From Faunimonas pinastri (GTDB lineage Bacteria; Pseudomonadota; Alphaproteobacteria; Rhizobiales; Afifellaceae), in the NCBI RefSeq assembly GCF_900110915.1, contig NZ_FOFG01000004.1, positions 186,001-250,000 on the forward strand: DNA of 64,000 bases. The letters are read 5' to 3'. Below are positions 52,613-62,827 of the stretch, piece after piece. Positions within the stretch are counted from its first letter, which is position 1, and every line of letters begins with the position of its first letter. Both the position numbers and the translations under genes were made by a program. The notes below the pieces were generated by a model. It searched no databases. It saw only the letters and a program-made list of their open reading frames with translations, and had not been told where the DNA came from.

Positions 52613-53253
52613 GGATAGTCTCCGGGTCGGTCCCCCGCCTTCGCTGTAGCTGATTGCAGGCGTCGTGTCCTGAGGGAAACGGGGCGTCCCCACAGCCACG
52701 AACAGGCGCTGTCCACCAGCATCCGGCCGGCCAGCGCCTCGCGCCCGATCAGCATGGGAAGCTCCATGCTGCCGCGGTTGGTCAGCGACACTTCCGCCTC
52801 CCAGAAGTGCCCGGCCAGCACCAGCCGCGTCAGAATCACGGTCCTGAGTTCCGCCCGGCCGTTGGAGCTCCTGACCTGGCGCTGGCCGACGACCGGCGCC
52901 TCGTGCCAGGGCACGTTCTCCCCCTCCCCGATCACGTCGAAGCGCACCCAGTTCGCACCGTCCCGCAGAAAGTGCTCGATGCTGTCGGCATGCAGCGCGG
53001 AGGTCTTCGCGCCCGTATCGATCTTGGCCTTGATCCGGCCGATCCCCAAGGCCGGCAGCGACACCCATTCGCGCCAGCCCACCACGATGCCGCCCGGATG
53101 GGTGGTGTCGCCGCCGGCCGCGTCGACGGGCGGGAAGCGGTCGAGCCGGCGGTCGCCATCGAGCAGGATCTTCGGGAAGGTTCTCAAGCGCACCTCGCTC
53201 ATGGGGGAAACGGCAACATACAGGGAGAGCCCCGTTCCATCCAGCGAAGCCAT
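52609..53253 (-). CDS. RimK-associated retropepsin-like protease (ATP-dependent zinc protease family)
   Basis: A 214-residue protein with a single retropepsin-like domain. [15 protein letters not shown] holds the DTG catalytic triad motif. PMLIGREAL and [13 protein letters not shown] follow. Such proteins pair with RimK in many bacteria; in Pseudomonas the equivalent RimB removes S6 glutamates. The start is uncertain: ATG 53251-53253 has GGTGAG upstream, and ATG 53200-53202 would give 197 residues without a ribosome site. The stop overlaps rimK by four bases. Confidence 0.82.
   Translation of the reverse strand: MASLDGTGLSLYVAVSPMSEVRLRTFPKILLDGDRRLDRFPPVDAAGGDTTHPGGIVVGWREWVSLPALGIGRIKAKIDTGAKTSALHADSIEHFLRDGANWVRFDVIGEGENVPWHEAPVVGQRQVRSSNGRAELRTVILTRLVLAGHFWEAEVSLTNRGSMELPMLIGREALAGRMLVDSACSWLWGRPVSLRTRRLQSATAKAGDRPGDYP
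52620..52623 (-). promoter_or_regulatory. Ribosome binding site that decides the rimK TTG start
   Basis: GGAG on the minus strand lies seven bases before TTG at 52612, inside the last codons of the protease gene. No comparable site precedes the first ATG of rimK. Confidence 0.7.
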
Positions 53254-53334
53254 TCGGCATCTCACCCACATGCCGGCCTGCCTTGTACGTTCCGGCCGGG
53301 AACCCGGCACGGGCGGCCGGATTGAACGGAGACC

Positions 53335-55304
53335 ATGAGCGACAGAACAATTACCAGCGAGACGGCCCCGACCGCCGTGCCGGAACGGCAGCCGGTCGGC
53401 ATCATCATCGCGGCGCTGCTGCTCGTGATGTTCCTGGGGGCGCTGGATCAGACCATCGTCTCCACCGCGCTTCCCACCATCGTCGGCGAACTCGGCGGGC
53501 TGGAGCACCTATCGTGGGTGGTCACGGCCTACATGCTCGCCACGACGGTGGTGACGCCGCTCTACGGCAAGCTCGGCGATCTCTATGGCCGCAAGCTCGT
53601 GCTGCAATCCGCCATCGTGCTGTTTCTCGTGGGTTCCGCGCTATGCGGGTTCAGCCGCAACATGGGGGAACTCATCGCGTTCCGCGCCGTGCAGGGGCTC
53701 GGGGGCGGCGGCCTCATGGTCACCGCCATGGCCGTCGTGGGCGATATATTGCCGCCACGCGAGCGCGGCCGCTATCAGGGCCTCTTCGGTGGCGTCTTCG
53801 GCCTTTCCACCGTGATCGGTCCGCTGATCGGCGGCTTCTTCGTCGATCATCTGTCCTGGCGCTGGATCTTCTACGTGAACCTGCCGGTGGGCGTGCTGGC
53901 CTTGGCCGTCATCGCGTCCGTGTTCCGCGCCACCCGCGTGACCCGCCGCCCCTCGATCGACTATGCGGGCACCGCCTGCCTTGCCGGCGCGCTTTCCGCG
54001 GTCGTGCTCTTCACCAGCCTCGGCGGCACCACGCTCGCCTGGTCCAGCCGCCCCATTCTCGGCCTGATCGCCGTGGCGGTCGTGCTCGGCGCGCTCTTCA
54101 TCGTCGCCGAGCGCCGCGCCAGCGAGCCTGTCCTGCCGCTCGCGCTTTTCGGCAACCGCATCTTCCTGATCTCGTCGGTCGTCAGCGGCATCGTCGGCCT
54201 CGCCATGTTCGGCTCGGTCAGCTTCATGCCGCTCTTCCTGCAGGTGGTGAAGGCGGAAAGCCCGCTGCGCTCCGGCCTTCAGCTGACGCCGATGATGGCC
54301 GGCGTGCTGGTGAGCTCCATCACCGCCGGCCAGATCATCAGCCGAACCGGGCGCTACAAACTCTTCCCTGTCGCCGGAACGGCGGTTATGGCGCTGGCGC
54401 TGTTTCTGCTGTCGCGCCTTTCCGCAGCAACGGGCGTCTGGACCGCTTCGGGCTATATGCTGATCCTCGGGCTCGGGCTCGGCATGGTCATGCAGGTGCT
54501 GGTGCTCGCCGTGCAAAACGCGGTGCCGTACCACGAACTGGGCGTCGCCACCTCGGGTGTCACCCTGTTCCGCTCCATGGGCGGCTCGCTCGGCGTCTCG
54601 CTGTTCGGGGCGATCTTCTCGAACCAGCTGGAAAACCAGCTTGCCTCGCATTTTCCGGCCGGAACCCCTCTTCCCGCGGCGACCGATCCGGCGGCTCTGG
54701 CGCGATTGCCCGCGGCGCTCCGGACACTCTATATCGAAGGGTTCGCGCTGGCGCTCGGGCCGGTCTTTCTCTCCGCCGCCATCATTGCCGCCTGCGCGCT
54801 GATCTTCACCCTGTTCCTGCGCGAGATCCCGCTGCGGCAGACGGCGCGGGCCGACGGCGTGGCGGAGAGCTTCGCCATGCCCGCGACGCGACGTCCCTGG
54901 AGGAACTGCAGCGCATCCTGCTGCGGCTCGAGCAGCGTGAAAACCGCCGGCAGCTCTACGATGCGCTGGCCAGGCGGGCTGGGCTCGACCTCACGGCGGC
55001 GGAAGTCTGGCTGCTGGCGCGGATCTTCGATTCAGGAAAGCCGGACGAAACGCGCCTTGTTCCCACCCCGGCAATGGCGGCACCGCTGACCGCTCTCGTC
55101 GGCCGCGGGATGGTGGCGGACGCCGAGCTCCCTTCCCTCACCGACGCCGGGCGCGCGGTCATGGAGAAGCTGACCGCCGCCCGCCGGGCCGCCATGGCGG
55201 ACCTGCTTTCGCGCTGGGCGCCCGAGCAGCACGCGGAGGTTCGCGCCATGCTGGACAGGCTCGCCCGCGCTTCCATGACGGAGCCGCCTCTGCCCGCAGC
55301 CTGA
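53335..55304 (+). pseudogene. MFS multidrug exporter (DHA2/EmrB type) with C-terminal winged-helix-like domain, frameshifted
   Basis: The first frame (53335 to about 54882) encodes a complete 14-helix transporter core: motif [11 protein letters not shown] and motif C-like GPLIGGFF are seen, and helices run to about residue 500. After ESFAMP near 54877 this frame turns into arginine-rich nonsense and stops at 55089. The protein continues in another frame from [12 protein letters not shown] to MTEPPLPAA, ending at 55304. That part has LTDAGRAVMEKLTAARRAAMADLL, a MarR-like winged-helix look. Adding one C in the CCC at 54880-54882 restores one frame. This could be a real mutation or a base-calling error; the transporter core is intact either way. 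Confidence 0.8.
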
Positions 55305-55384
55305 TCAGGTCTGCGACATTCCGCCTCACAAACGCATCACCGGTGCGCAGCCATCGTAACAACTTCAATAACTTGACGGTCGCA

Positions 55385-55397
55385 TTCCAGATTGGAA
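55385..55397. promoter_or_regulatory. Palindrome upstream of the cupredoxin-FTR1 genes, candidate operator
   Basis: TTCCA, three bases, TGGAA: a perfect inverted repeat in the 191-base gap before the cupredoxin gene. A TTGACG box lies just upstream (55373). It does not match the known ICE (Irr) or IRO (RirA) consensus, so the regulator is unknown. Confidence 0.35.
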
Positions 55398-55495
55398 CCG
55401 CTCCAAAAGCAAAAGTGTAATCCGACAGCATTCCCTCCGCGTTGCCTCCCCTTTATAGACCGGCGCAAGAACCTCTACCGGGGACGAGAATATCG

Positions 55496-55825
55496 ATGCG
55501 GATCTTTGCCGGCCTTCTTCTTGCCTGCCTGTCGTTCTGGAGCGTCGGAGCTCACGCGGAAGACGCTTCCGTGTCCATCGCGATCAAGAACAACAAGTTC
55601 GAGCCGGAGGAACTGCATGTCCCCGCGCGCCAGAAGGTCGTGATCCACGTCGACAACCAGGATGCGACGCCCGAGGAATTCGAGAGCAGCTCCCTCAAGG
55701 TGGAGAAGATCGTCCCGGGCGGCACGAAGGGCATCGTGCGCATCGGCCCGCTGGTGCCGGGGCGCTACTCCTTCTTCGGAGATTTCCATCAGGACAGCGC
55801 CAACGGCGTCGTGATCGCCGAGTGA
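55496..55825 (+). CDS. Exported cupredoxin-like protein of an iron uptake pair
   Basis: A 109-residue protein with a Sec signal peptide (cleavage after AHA, near residue 20). The mature part is a cupredoxin fold, from VSIAIKNNKFEPEELHVPARQ to SFFGDFHQDSANGVVIA. It has no cysteine, and no His-Cys-His/Met copper set can be seen. EfeO and FtrB-type cupredoxin domains next to FTR1 permeases look like this. I infer that it delivers or oxidises iron for the permease that starts 34 bases downstream. Confidence 0.85.
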   Translation: MRIFAGLLLACLSFWSVGAHAEDASVSIAIKNNKFEPEELHVPARQKVVIHVDNQDATPEEFESSSLKVEKIVPGGTKGIVRIGPLVPGRYSFFGDFHQDSANGVVIAE

Positions 55826-55859
55826 CGGGAAAGAACGGCTGGGGCAAAGGAAGAGCACG

Positions 55860-56708
55860 ATGCTGGGCACGCTGATCATTGTTTTCCGGGAAGTCATCGA
55901 GGCCGGCCTTGTCGTCGGCATCGTGCTGGCCGTCACGCGCGGATTGCCCGGGCGCGGCTGGTGGGTTTCCCTCGGGATCCTCGCGGGCGTGATCGGCGCG
56001 TCGATCGTCGCCGCCTTTGCCGGGGCGATTTCAAACGCCTTCGAGGGCTCCGGGCAGGAACTGCTGAATGCCGGCATCCTCCTCGTCGCCGTGCTCATGC
56101 TGATGTGGCACAACGCCTGGATGGCGAGCCACGGTCGCGAGATGGCGGCCGAGTTGAAGGCCGTCGGCCGCTCCATCTCCACCGGCGAGCGGCCGCCCGT
56201 CGCGCTTGCCGTGGTCGTCGGCGTCGCCGTGCTGCGCGAAGGCTCGGAAATCGTGCTCTTCCTCTACGGCATCGTGGCCGCCGGCACGAGCGCCGCCTCC
56301 ATGCTGCTGGGGGGCGTGCTCGGGCTGGCGCTGGGCGCGGTCGTCGCCGCCCTCGGATATTTCGGTCTGGCAGCGATCCCCACCCGCTACATCTTCCGCG
56401 TCACCACCGGCCTGATCTCTCTCCTTGCCGCCGGTCTCGCGGCGCAGGCCATGCAGTTCCTGACGCAGGCCGGTACTGTGGATGTCCTTGGCGATCAGGT
56501 CTGGGACACCTCCGGCATCCTCGAAGAGAATTCGATGGTCGGCCGCGTCCTCCACACCCTCGTCGGCTATATGGACCGTCCGACCGAACTCCAGATCCTC
56601 GCCTATGTCACGACGCTGGTGCTTATGGTCCTGCTGATGTGGATCGCCGGTTCCGGCCATCGGAAGGGACACGAGGCGGGCAAGCCGGGCAGCGTGCAGG
56701 CGGCCTGA
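55860..56708 (+). CDS. FTR1 family iron permease
   Basis: A 282-residue inner-membrane permease with about seven helices. The two REGLE-type motifs for iron are REVIEAGL (residues 10-17, first helix) and REGSEIV in the fourth helix. Members import ferric iron after oxidation of ferrous iron, as EfeU and FtrC do. AAGGA lies eight bases before ATG 55860. The FtrA (P19) and FtrD (ferredoxin) partners of the four-gene Brucella system are not found next to it. Confidence 0.92.
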   Translation: MLGTLIIVFREVIEAGLVVGIVLAVTRGLPGRGWWVSLGILAGVIGASIVAAFAGAISNAFEGSGQELLNAGILLVAVLMLMWHNAWMASHGREMAAELKAVGRSISTGERPPVALAVVVGVAVLREGSEIVLFLYGIVAAGTSAASMLLGGVLGLALGAVVAALGYFGLAAIPTRYIFRVTTGLISLLAAGLAAQAMQFLTQAGTVDVLGDQVWDTSGILEENSMVGRVLHTLVGYMDRPTELQILAYVTTLVLMVLLMWIAGSGHRKGHEAGKPGSVQAA

Positions 56709-56913
56709 GATCGGGGGCACCCGGCGGACGCGTACCGGCCGGGGTCTGGAAGGCGTCGAGGGCAGCCGGCCCGCCCGGGATGGCCGGGCCCGGCTAGGAA
56801 ACGCCTATCCCGCGGGTTCGCCGGCAAAGACGGGCTGCCCCGTTGTACAGCGCCGCCGCTTCGCTTAAGTAGCGGCCAATCTCATTCACGCGAATTACGG
56901 GGCAACGGCAGCG

Positions 56914-58569
<1,656 letters not shown>

Positions 58570-58573
58570 TCAA

Positions 58574-58602
58574 AAAGGGCCGCCATCGGGCGGCCCTTTC
58601 GT
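58574..58602. terminator. Bidirectional terminator between ettA and msrA
   Basis: An 11-bp stem (AAAGGGCCGCC with GGCGGCCCTTT) closes a four-base loop. T-rich tracts lie on both sides. It sits between two convergent stop codons, 58569 and 58605. Confidence 0.87.
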
Positions 58603-58604
58603 TT

Positions 58605-59351
58605 CTATCTCGCGGCTGCCCGCGCCTGTACCTGCACCGGATCGGCCCGGAAACGGTCGGGAAAGACGTTCTTCAGGTTGGCGATCATCGGCGCGTCGTT
58701 GACGACGATATAGCCGGCATCGGGATGCAGGGTCTCGTAGTCCTGATGGTAGTTCTCGGCCCGCCAGAAGGTGCCGAGCGGCGCGACTTCCGTGGCGACA
58801 GGCCGGGAAAACGCCTTGGCGCCGTCGAGCTGGGCGATGTAGGCGCGGGCGACCTTCGCCTGCTCCGGGCCCGTCGTGAAGATCGCCGAGCGGTATTGCG
58901 TGCCGCTGTCGGGCCCCTGCCGGTTCTTCTCGGTCGGATCGTGGGCGACGGAGAAGAAGATCCGCAGGATCTCGCCATAGCTGATCTGGCGGGGATCGTA
59001 GGTGATCTCCACCGCTTCCGCGTGACCCGTGCGACCGGAACTCACCTGCTCGTAGGTCGGCGACGCGGTGCTGCCGCCGGTATAGCCGTCGACCGCCTGC
59101 CGCACGCCCTTCACGTGCTCGAACACGCCCTGCACGCCCCAGAAGCATCCCCCGGCCAGAACCGCCGTTTGCAGGCCGCGCGCGGGACGAAGATCCTGCG
59201 CGGGCGGGGGGACCACGGCCGCAGGCGCGGCGAACGCCGGGGGCGCGGCAAGCGATCCCGACAGGGCCGTCATGAGAGCACCGGCCACGACCGGCAGGAT
59301 AACGCCGGCGCCCACGAGCTTCGGGAAGCGGGACTTTGAAAGAGGGGACAT
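58605..59351 (-). CDS. msrA: Exported peptide-methionine (S)-S-oxide reductase MsrA
   Basis: MsrA repairs oxidised methionine. The 248-residue protein has an N-terminal signal-like segment (SRFPKLVGAGVILPVVAGALMTALSG-type core, cleavage near PAFA) and an MsrA domain (about 68-235). The catalytic cysteine is in AGGCFWGVQGVFE; GYTGG, TGHAEAVE, and the later YHQDY follow. The signal implies a periplasmic enzyme. Start choice: ATG 59349-59351; TTG 59363 has GGAGG five bases upstream and GTG 59375 is also in frame, so the true start could be earlier. Confidence 0.88.
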   Translation of the reverse strand: MSPLSKSRFPKLVGAGVILPVVAGALMTALSGSLAAPPAFAAPAAVVPPPAQDLRPARGLQTAVLAGGCFWGVQGVFEHVKGVRQAVDGYTGGSTASPTYEQVSSGRTGHAEAVEITYDPRQISYGEILRIFFSVAHDPTEKNRQGPDSGTQYRSAIFTTGPEQAKVARAYIAQLDGAKAFSRPVATEVAPLGTFWRAENYHQDYETLHPDAGYIVVNDAPMIANLKNVFPDRFRADPVQVQARAAAR

Positions 59352-59443
59352 GTGCTTTGCCAATTCGACCTCCACTCGGATCTCCTGATGATACGTTTGC
59401 CGGCCGTATCCGGTTGTATGTCACGGGATCAAATGCCGCAGGG

Positions 59444-59794
59444 ATCCTGGCAAAACGGCGAAGAACGGCGCTGGTCGCCTCTCTCCTGCTGCTCCCGGCC
59501 CGGTCACTCGCGCCGCATCCGGCCTCGGCCAGGAGTTTCGATCGCGGAAAGGCGGCGGGCCGCCGACGAACGGGCGACCTGCGCCGACCGCCACCTCAAC
59601 GATCCCGACGTACAGATGGCGCTGCTCTGCGAACTTGACCAGACCTGATCCCGACAGGTGGTCGCGAAGTTCTTCGCCGCGAGCATGAAGCCCGACTGAA
59701 GAGCCGGCAGGCCTGCCGCTGCGATGCGGCCCGTCTTCGTCGTCGCTACGACGGGGAGGTCGCGCGCCTCCGTGCCGGGATCGACGGCGCATGA
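59444..59794 (+). pseudogene. Decayed LprI/DUF1311 family gene with two frameshifts
   Basis: Three frame segments line up as one small exported protein. 59444-59560 encodes a signal-like RRTALVASLLLLPARSLA and SFDRGKAA, where the family has SFDC. 59562-59648 in a second frame encodes ADERATCADRHLNDPDVQMA, the core of the LprI lysozyme-inhibitor-like domain. 59639-59794 returns to the first frame with LKSRQACRCDAARLRRRYDG and EVARLRAG, matching the C-terminal part, and ends in TGA. No clear start codon remains. Two indels and a lost cysteine argue for real decay rather than a single error. The product, if ever made, would be periplasmic. Confidence 0.62.
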
Positions 59795-59840
59795 TCACCC
59801 ACGGTCCGTTCCAGGCTCTTCTTCCGGACGCCCTCGCCGG

Positions 59841-60137
59841 TCAGCTTTCGAGAACGTCGGAATAGTCGGGGTGCCGCTGGAACTGTGCCCTGGCGAACGG
59901 GCAGAGCGGGATGATCTTGCGGCCGGAGCGGCGCGCGTCCTCGACGGCCCGCTGTACCAGTTTCAGGCCGATCCCCTGCCCCCGGAAGGCTTCGGGCACC
60001 TCCGTATGGTCGATGACGATGAGATGGTCGCCCGCCCTGGAGAAGGTCATGCGGGCCGCTTCGCCGGCTTCCGGGCGAAGGACATAGACGCCGCCGCTGC
60101 CGGTTTCCTCCAGCCGGATCTCCGTCTCGCTCGCCAT
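59841..60137 (-). CDS. GNAT-like N-acetyltransferase (YidJ/Acetyltransf_CG type)
   Basis: A 98-residue mini-GNAT. HTEVPEAFRGQGIGLKLVQ contains the acetyl-CoA pyrophosphate loop (RGQGIG), and LCPFARAQFQRHPDYSDVL is the C-terminal signature of this short family. The substrate is not known. The ATG at 60135-60137 is preferred over the one at 60143, since GGGAG is seven bases upstream of it but touches the other. Confidence 0.87.
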   Translation of the reverse strand: MASETEIRLEETGSGGVYVLRPEAGEAARMTFSRAGDHLIVIDHTEVPEAFRGQGIGLKLVQRAVEDARRSGRKIIPLCPFARAQFQRHPDYSDVLES

Positions 60138-60280
60138 GACCATTCTCCCGCTACAACGAGCTATCCTGACACCGGCGGCCGCCCCGCGAAAGGCCGAAGG
60201 CGCGGCCGGAACTTTCCGCCTGCCCGCGCCGTTGATTCCTTAGCCGCGCATACTTCGCGGCCAAAGACGGGGGTCTTGAA

Positions 60281-60433
60281 ATGCGTCTAATTCTTCTGAT
60301 CATCGTGATCATCCTGCTGATCGGCGCGCTGCCGACGTGGCCCTACGCCATGAACTGGGGCTACTATCCCTCGGGCGGCCTGGGCCTGATCCTGATCATC
60401 CTGATCGTTCTCCTGCTGATGGGCATCATCTAG
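60281..60433 (+). CDS. DUF3309 small membrane protein
   Basis: A 50-residue protein, M R L I L L I I at the start and L L L M G I I at the end. Two membrane helices flank the conserved GALPTWPYAMNWGYYPSGG, which is the DUF3309 signature. The function is unknown; it is common in alphaproteobacteria. Short length makes it easy to overlook. A terminator follows 26 bases later. Confidence 0.85.
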   Translation: MRLILLIIVIILLIGALPTWPYAMNWGYYPSGGLGLILIILIVLLLMGII

Positions 60434-60458
60434 AACTGACGGCAAGCGGAACGTCACG

Positions 60459-60488
60459 CCCCGGTGCGCCTCTGGCGGCCGGGGTTTC
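60459..60488 (+). terminator. Terminator after the DUF3309 gene
   Basis: CCCCGG (60459-60464) pairs with CCGGGG (60479-60484), with an inner CGCC/GGCG helix, then TTT. It separates the DUF3309 gene from the ABC importer operon. Confidence 0.6.
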
Positions 60489-60613
60489 TGCTGTCCGCGC
60501 CCGCCTCACCGAAACGTGCGCGGAAGCCGTTGCCAAACTCGGTTCGGCCGGTCTAGGAAACCTGAACACGAAAGTCTGGATTGCAGCGCGATCGCTGCGT
60601 ACCGGGAGTTTGC

Positions 60614-61720
60614 ATGTTCAAGTTTCGGAAAGCCGCCATCGGCCTCGGGTTGGCCACCCTCCTGTGCGGCGTGGCGGCGAGCGCCCAGGCCGCCATCACC
60701 ATCACCGACGTTTCCGGCCAGACCGTTACGCTCGAGAAGCCGGCCGAACGCATCGTGCTCGGCGAGGGACGCGACATCGTCGGGCTGGCGCTGATCGAAA
60801 AGGATCCCTCGGCGAATGTCGTGGGATGGATGGGCGAGTTCCGTAAGTCCGACCCGGCGACCTACGAGCAGTTCAAGGCGAAGTTCCCGAAGCTGGAAAC
60901 CATTCCGCGCCTGGGCGTAACGGACGCCGACAGCTTCTCGGCCGAGAAGGCGCTGGCGCTGCACCCCGACGTGGCGATCTTCGGCATTGCCGGCCATGGT
61001 CCGGGTGAGCACGATCCGGCGGTGGAGCAGCTCCGCGCCGCCGGCATTCCCGTCATCTTCGTGGATTTCCGCATCCATCCCCTGAAGAATACCGTGCCCA
61101 GCATGATCGTTCTGGGCCAGGTGACGGGCCACGAGGCGGAGGCCAAGAGCTACACCGACTTCTACGAGCAGCATCTGAAGCGCATCTCCGACGCGCTGGC
61201 GAAGCCGCATTCCGAACCCAAAGTGTTCCTGGAGATGCTGGAAGGCATCCGGCCCTGCTGCCATACGGCGGGCAAGGGCAATCTCGGCGACTTCGTCGCC
61301 TTTGCCGGCGGTCATAATATCGGCGCCGACGTATTGCCCGGACCGCTAGGCGAGCTGAACCTGGAATATGTGATCCAGCAGAACCCGGCCGTTTATGTCG
61401 CGACCGGAAGTTCCAGCGGCCAGCCCGGCCGGGTGGCGATCGGCACCGGCATCGACGCGGCCAAGGCGCAGGCGACGCTCGCGGACGAACTGAAGCGGCC
61501 GGGCATCTCGACGCTCGCGGCGGTGACGGATGGCAGCGCGCACTCGCTCTGGCACAATTTCTACAATATGCCGACCAACATCGTCGCCATCGACGCGCTG
61601 GCGAAGTGGATCCACCCGGAGCTGTTCCCCGACCTCGATCCCGCGAAGACGATGGACGAGATCAACGCGCGCTTCCTGGCGCTGCCGCTCAAGGGCACAT
61701 ACGCGGCGAGCCTGCACTAG
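60614..61720 (+). CDS. Iron(III)/siderophore ABC transporter substrate-binding protein
   Basis: A 368-residue periplasmic binding protein of the FecB/FepB class (cluster with long central helix). A Sec signal peptide ends at ASAQA near residue 26. RIVLGEGRDIVGLALIE and the C-terminal PELFPDLDPAKTMDEINARF fit the class. EGIRPCCHTAGKGN is a distinctive CC-containing segment. The ligand (iron chelate, haem or cobalamin) is not certain. GGGAG is seven bases before ATG 60614. The permease follows 48 bases later. Confidence 0.88.
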   Translation: MFKFRKAAIGLGLATLLCGVAASAQAAITITDVSGQTVTLEKPAERIVLGEGRDIVGLALIEKDPSANVVGWMGEFRKSDPATYEQFKAKFPKLETIPRLGVTDADSFSAEKALALHPDVAIFGIAGHGPGEHDPAVEQLRAAGIPVIFVDFRIHPLKNTVPSMIVLGQVTGHEAEAKSYTDFYEQHLKRISDALAKPHSEPKVFLEMLEGIRPCCHTAGKGNLGDFVAFAGGHNIGADVLPGPLGELNLEYVIQQNPAVYVATGSSSGQPGRVAIGTGIDAAKAQATLADELKRPGISTLAAVTDGSAHSLWHNFYNMPTNIVAIDALAKWIHPELFPDLDPAKTMDEINARFLALPLKGTYAASLH

Positions 61721-61768
61721 GCGCCCTGCACAAAACGAGGAGCGGGGCCGAAAGGCCCCACCCGATCC

Positions 61769-62827
61769 ATGTCCGATACCACGCTCACCGCCACCTCCCT
61801 CCTTCCCGGCTATCGCAAGCTGGTGCGGACACGCATCCTGATCCTGATCGCGCTCGCGGTGGGCGTTCTGGCGGCGTTTCTCCTGGACCTGATGGTCGGC
61901 CCCTCCAGCCTGTCGCCGGCGGACGCGCTCCGGGGCATCTTCCAGCCGGATACGCTGAGCCCGCCGGTCAGGGTGATCATCTGGAACGTCCGCCTGCCCT
62001 ACGCGCTCATGGCGCTGCTTGTCGGCTCCTCGCTGTCGCTCGCGGGGGCGGAGATGCAGACGATCCTGAACAATCCGCTGGCGAGCCCCTTCACGCTGGG
62101 CCTCTCCGGCGCGGCGAGCCTCGGCGCGGCGATGGCGATTGTGCTCGGCATCGGCATTCCCGGCGTCTCGCAGAACTGGGTGATCTCCGCCAACGCCTTC
62201 GCCTTCTGCTTCGCCTCCGCGATCCTCCTGCAGGCACTGACGAAACTCCGGGGCACCGGGCCGGAAACCCTCGTCCTGTTCGGCATCGCGCTGGTCTTCA
62301 CCTTCCATGCGCTGGTCTCGCTGATCCAGTTCGTCGCATCGGAAGAAGCGCTGCAACAACTCGTCTTCTGGTCCATGGGCAGCCTTGCCCGCGCGAACTG
62401 GCCGAAGCTCGGCATCCTCGCTCTGATCGTTTTCTGCGTGACGCCTTTCTCCTTCGCCTCCTCCTGGAAGATGACGGCCCTTCGGCTGGGCGAGGACCGG
62501 GCGCGCTCCTTCGGCGTGAACGTGCCGCGACTGCGCTTCCTCTCCCTGCTCCGCATCAGCCTGCTTGCCGCCACGACCGTTGCCTTCACCGGCACCATCG
62601 CCTTCGTGGGGCTGGTGGGGCCGCATATCGCCCGCCTTCTTCTGGGGGAGGACCACCGGTTCTTCCTGCCGGGCAGCGCACTGGCCGGCGCGCTCGTCAT
62701 GTCGCTGGCCTCCGTCGCCAGCAAGTCGATCCTGCCGGGCGTGCTGATCCCGGTCGGCATCGTCACCTCGCTGATCGGCGTCCCGGCCTTCCTCGCGCTG
62801 ATCCTGACCAAGCGGGAACGCGGATGA
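61769..62827 (+). CDS. FecCD-family ABC transporter permease
   Basis: A 352-residue permease with about nine to ten helices. NVRLPYALMALLVGSSLSLAG near residue 75-95 and the C-terminal GTIAFVGLVGPHIARLLLGEDHR (the coupling region) are the FecCD signatures. It works as a homodimer with the ATPase, which overlaps its stop codon by four bases. Confidence 0.92.
   Translation: MSDTTLTATSLLPGYRKLVRTRILILIALAVGVLAAFLLDLMVGPSSLSPADALRGIFQPDTLSPPVRVIIWNVRLPYALMALLVGSSLSLAGAEMQTILNNPLASPFTLGLSGAASLGAAMAIVLGIGIPGVSQNWVISANAFAFCFASAILLQALTKLRGTGPETLVLFGIALVFTFHALVSLIQFVASEEALQQLVFWSMGSLARANWPKLGILALIVFCVTPFSFASSWKMTALRLGEDRARSFGVNVPRLRFLSLLRISLLAATTVAFTGTIAFVGLVGPHIARLLLGEDHRFFLPGSALAGALVMSLASVASKSILPGVLIPVGIVTSLIGVPAFLALILTKRERG

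Noticed and set aside
56760-56800. A GC-rich inverted repeat after the FTR1 gene as a terminator.
   Set aside because: The stem has a bulge and no T run, so the evidence is too weak to list as a feature.
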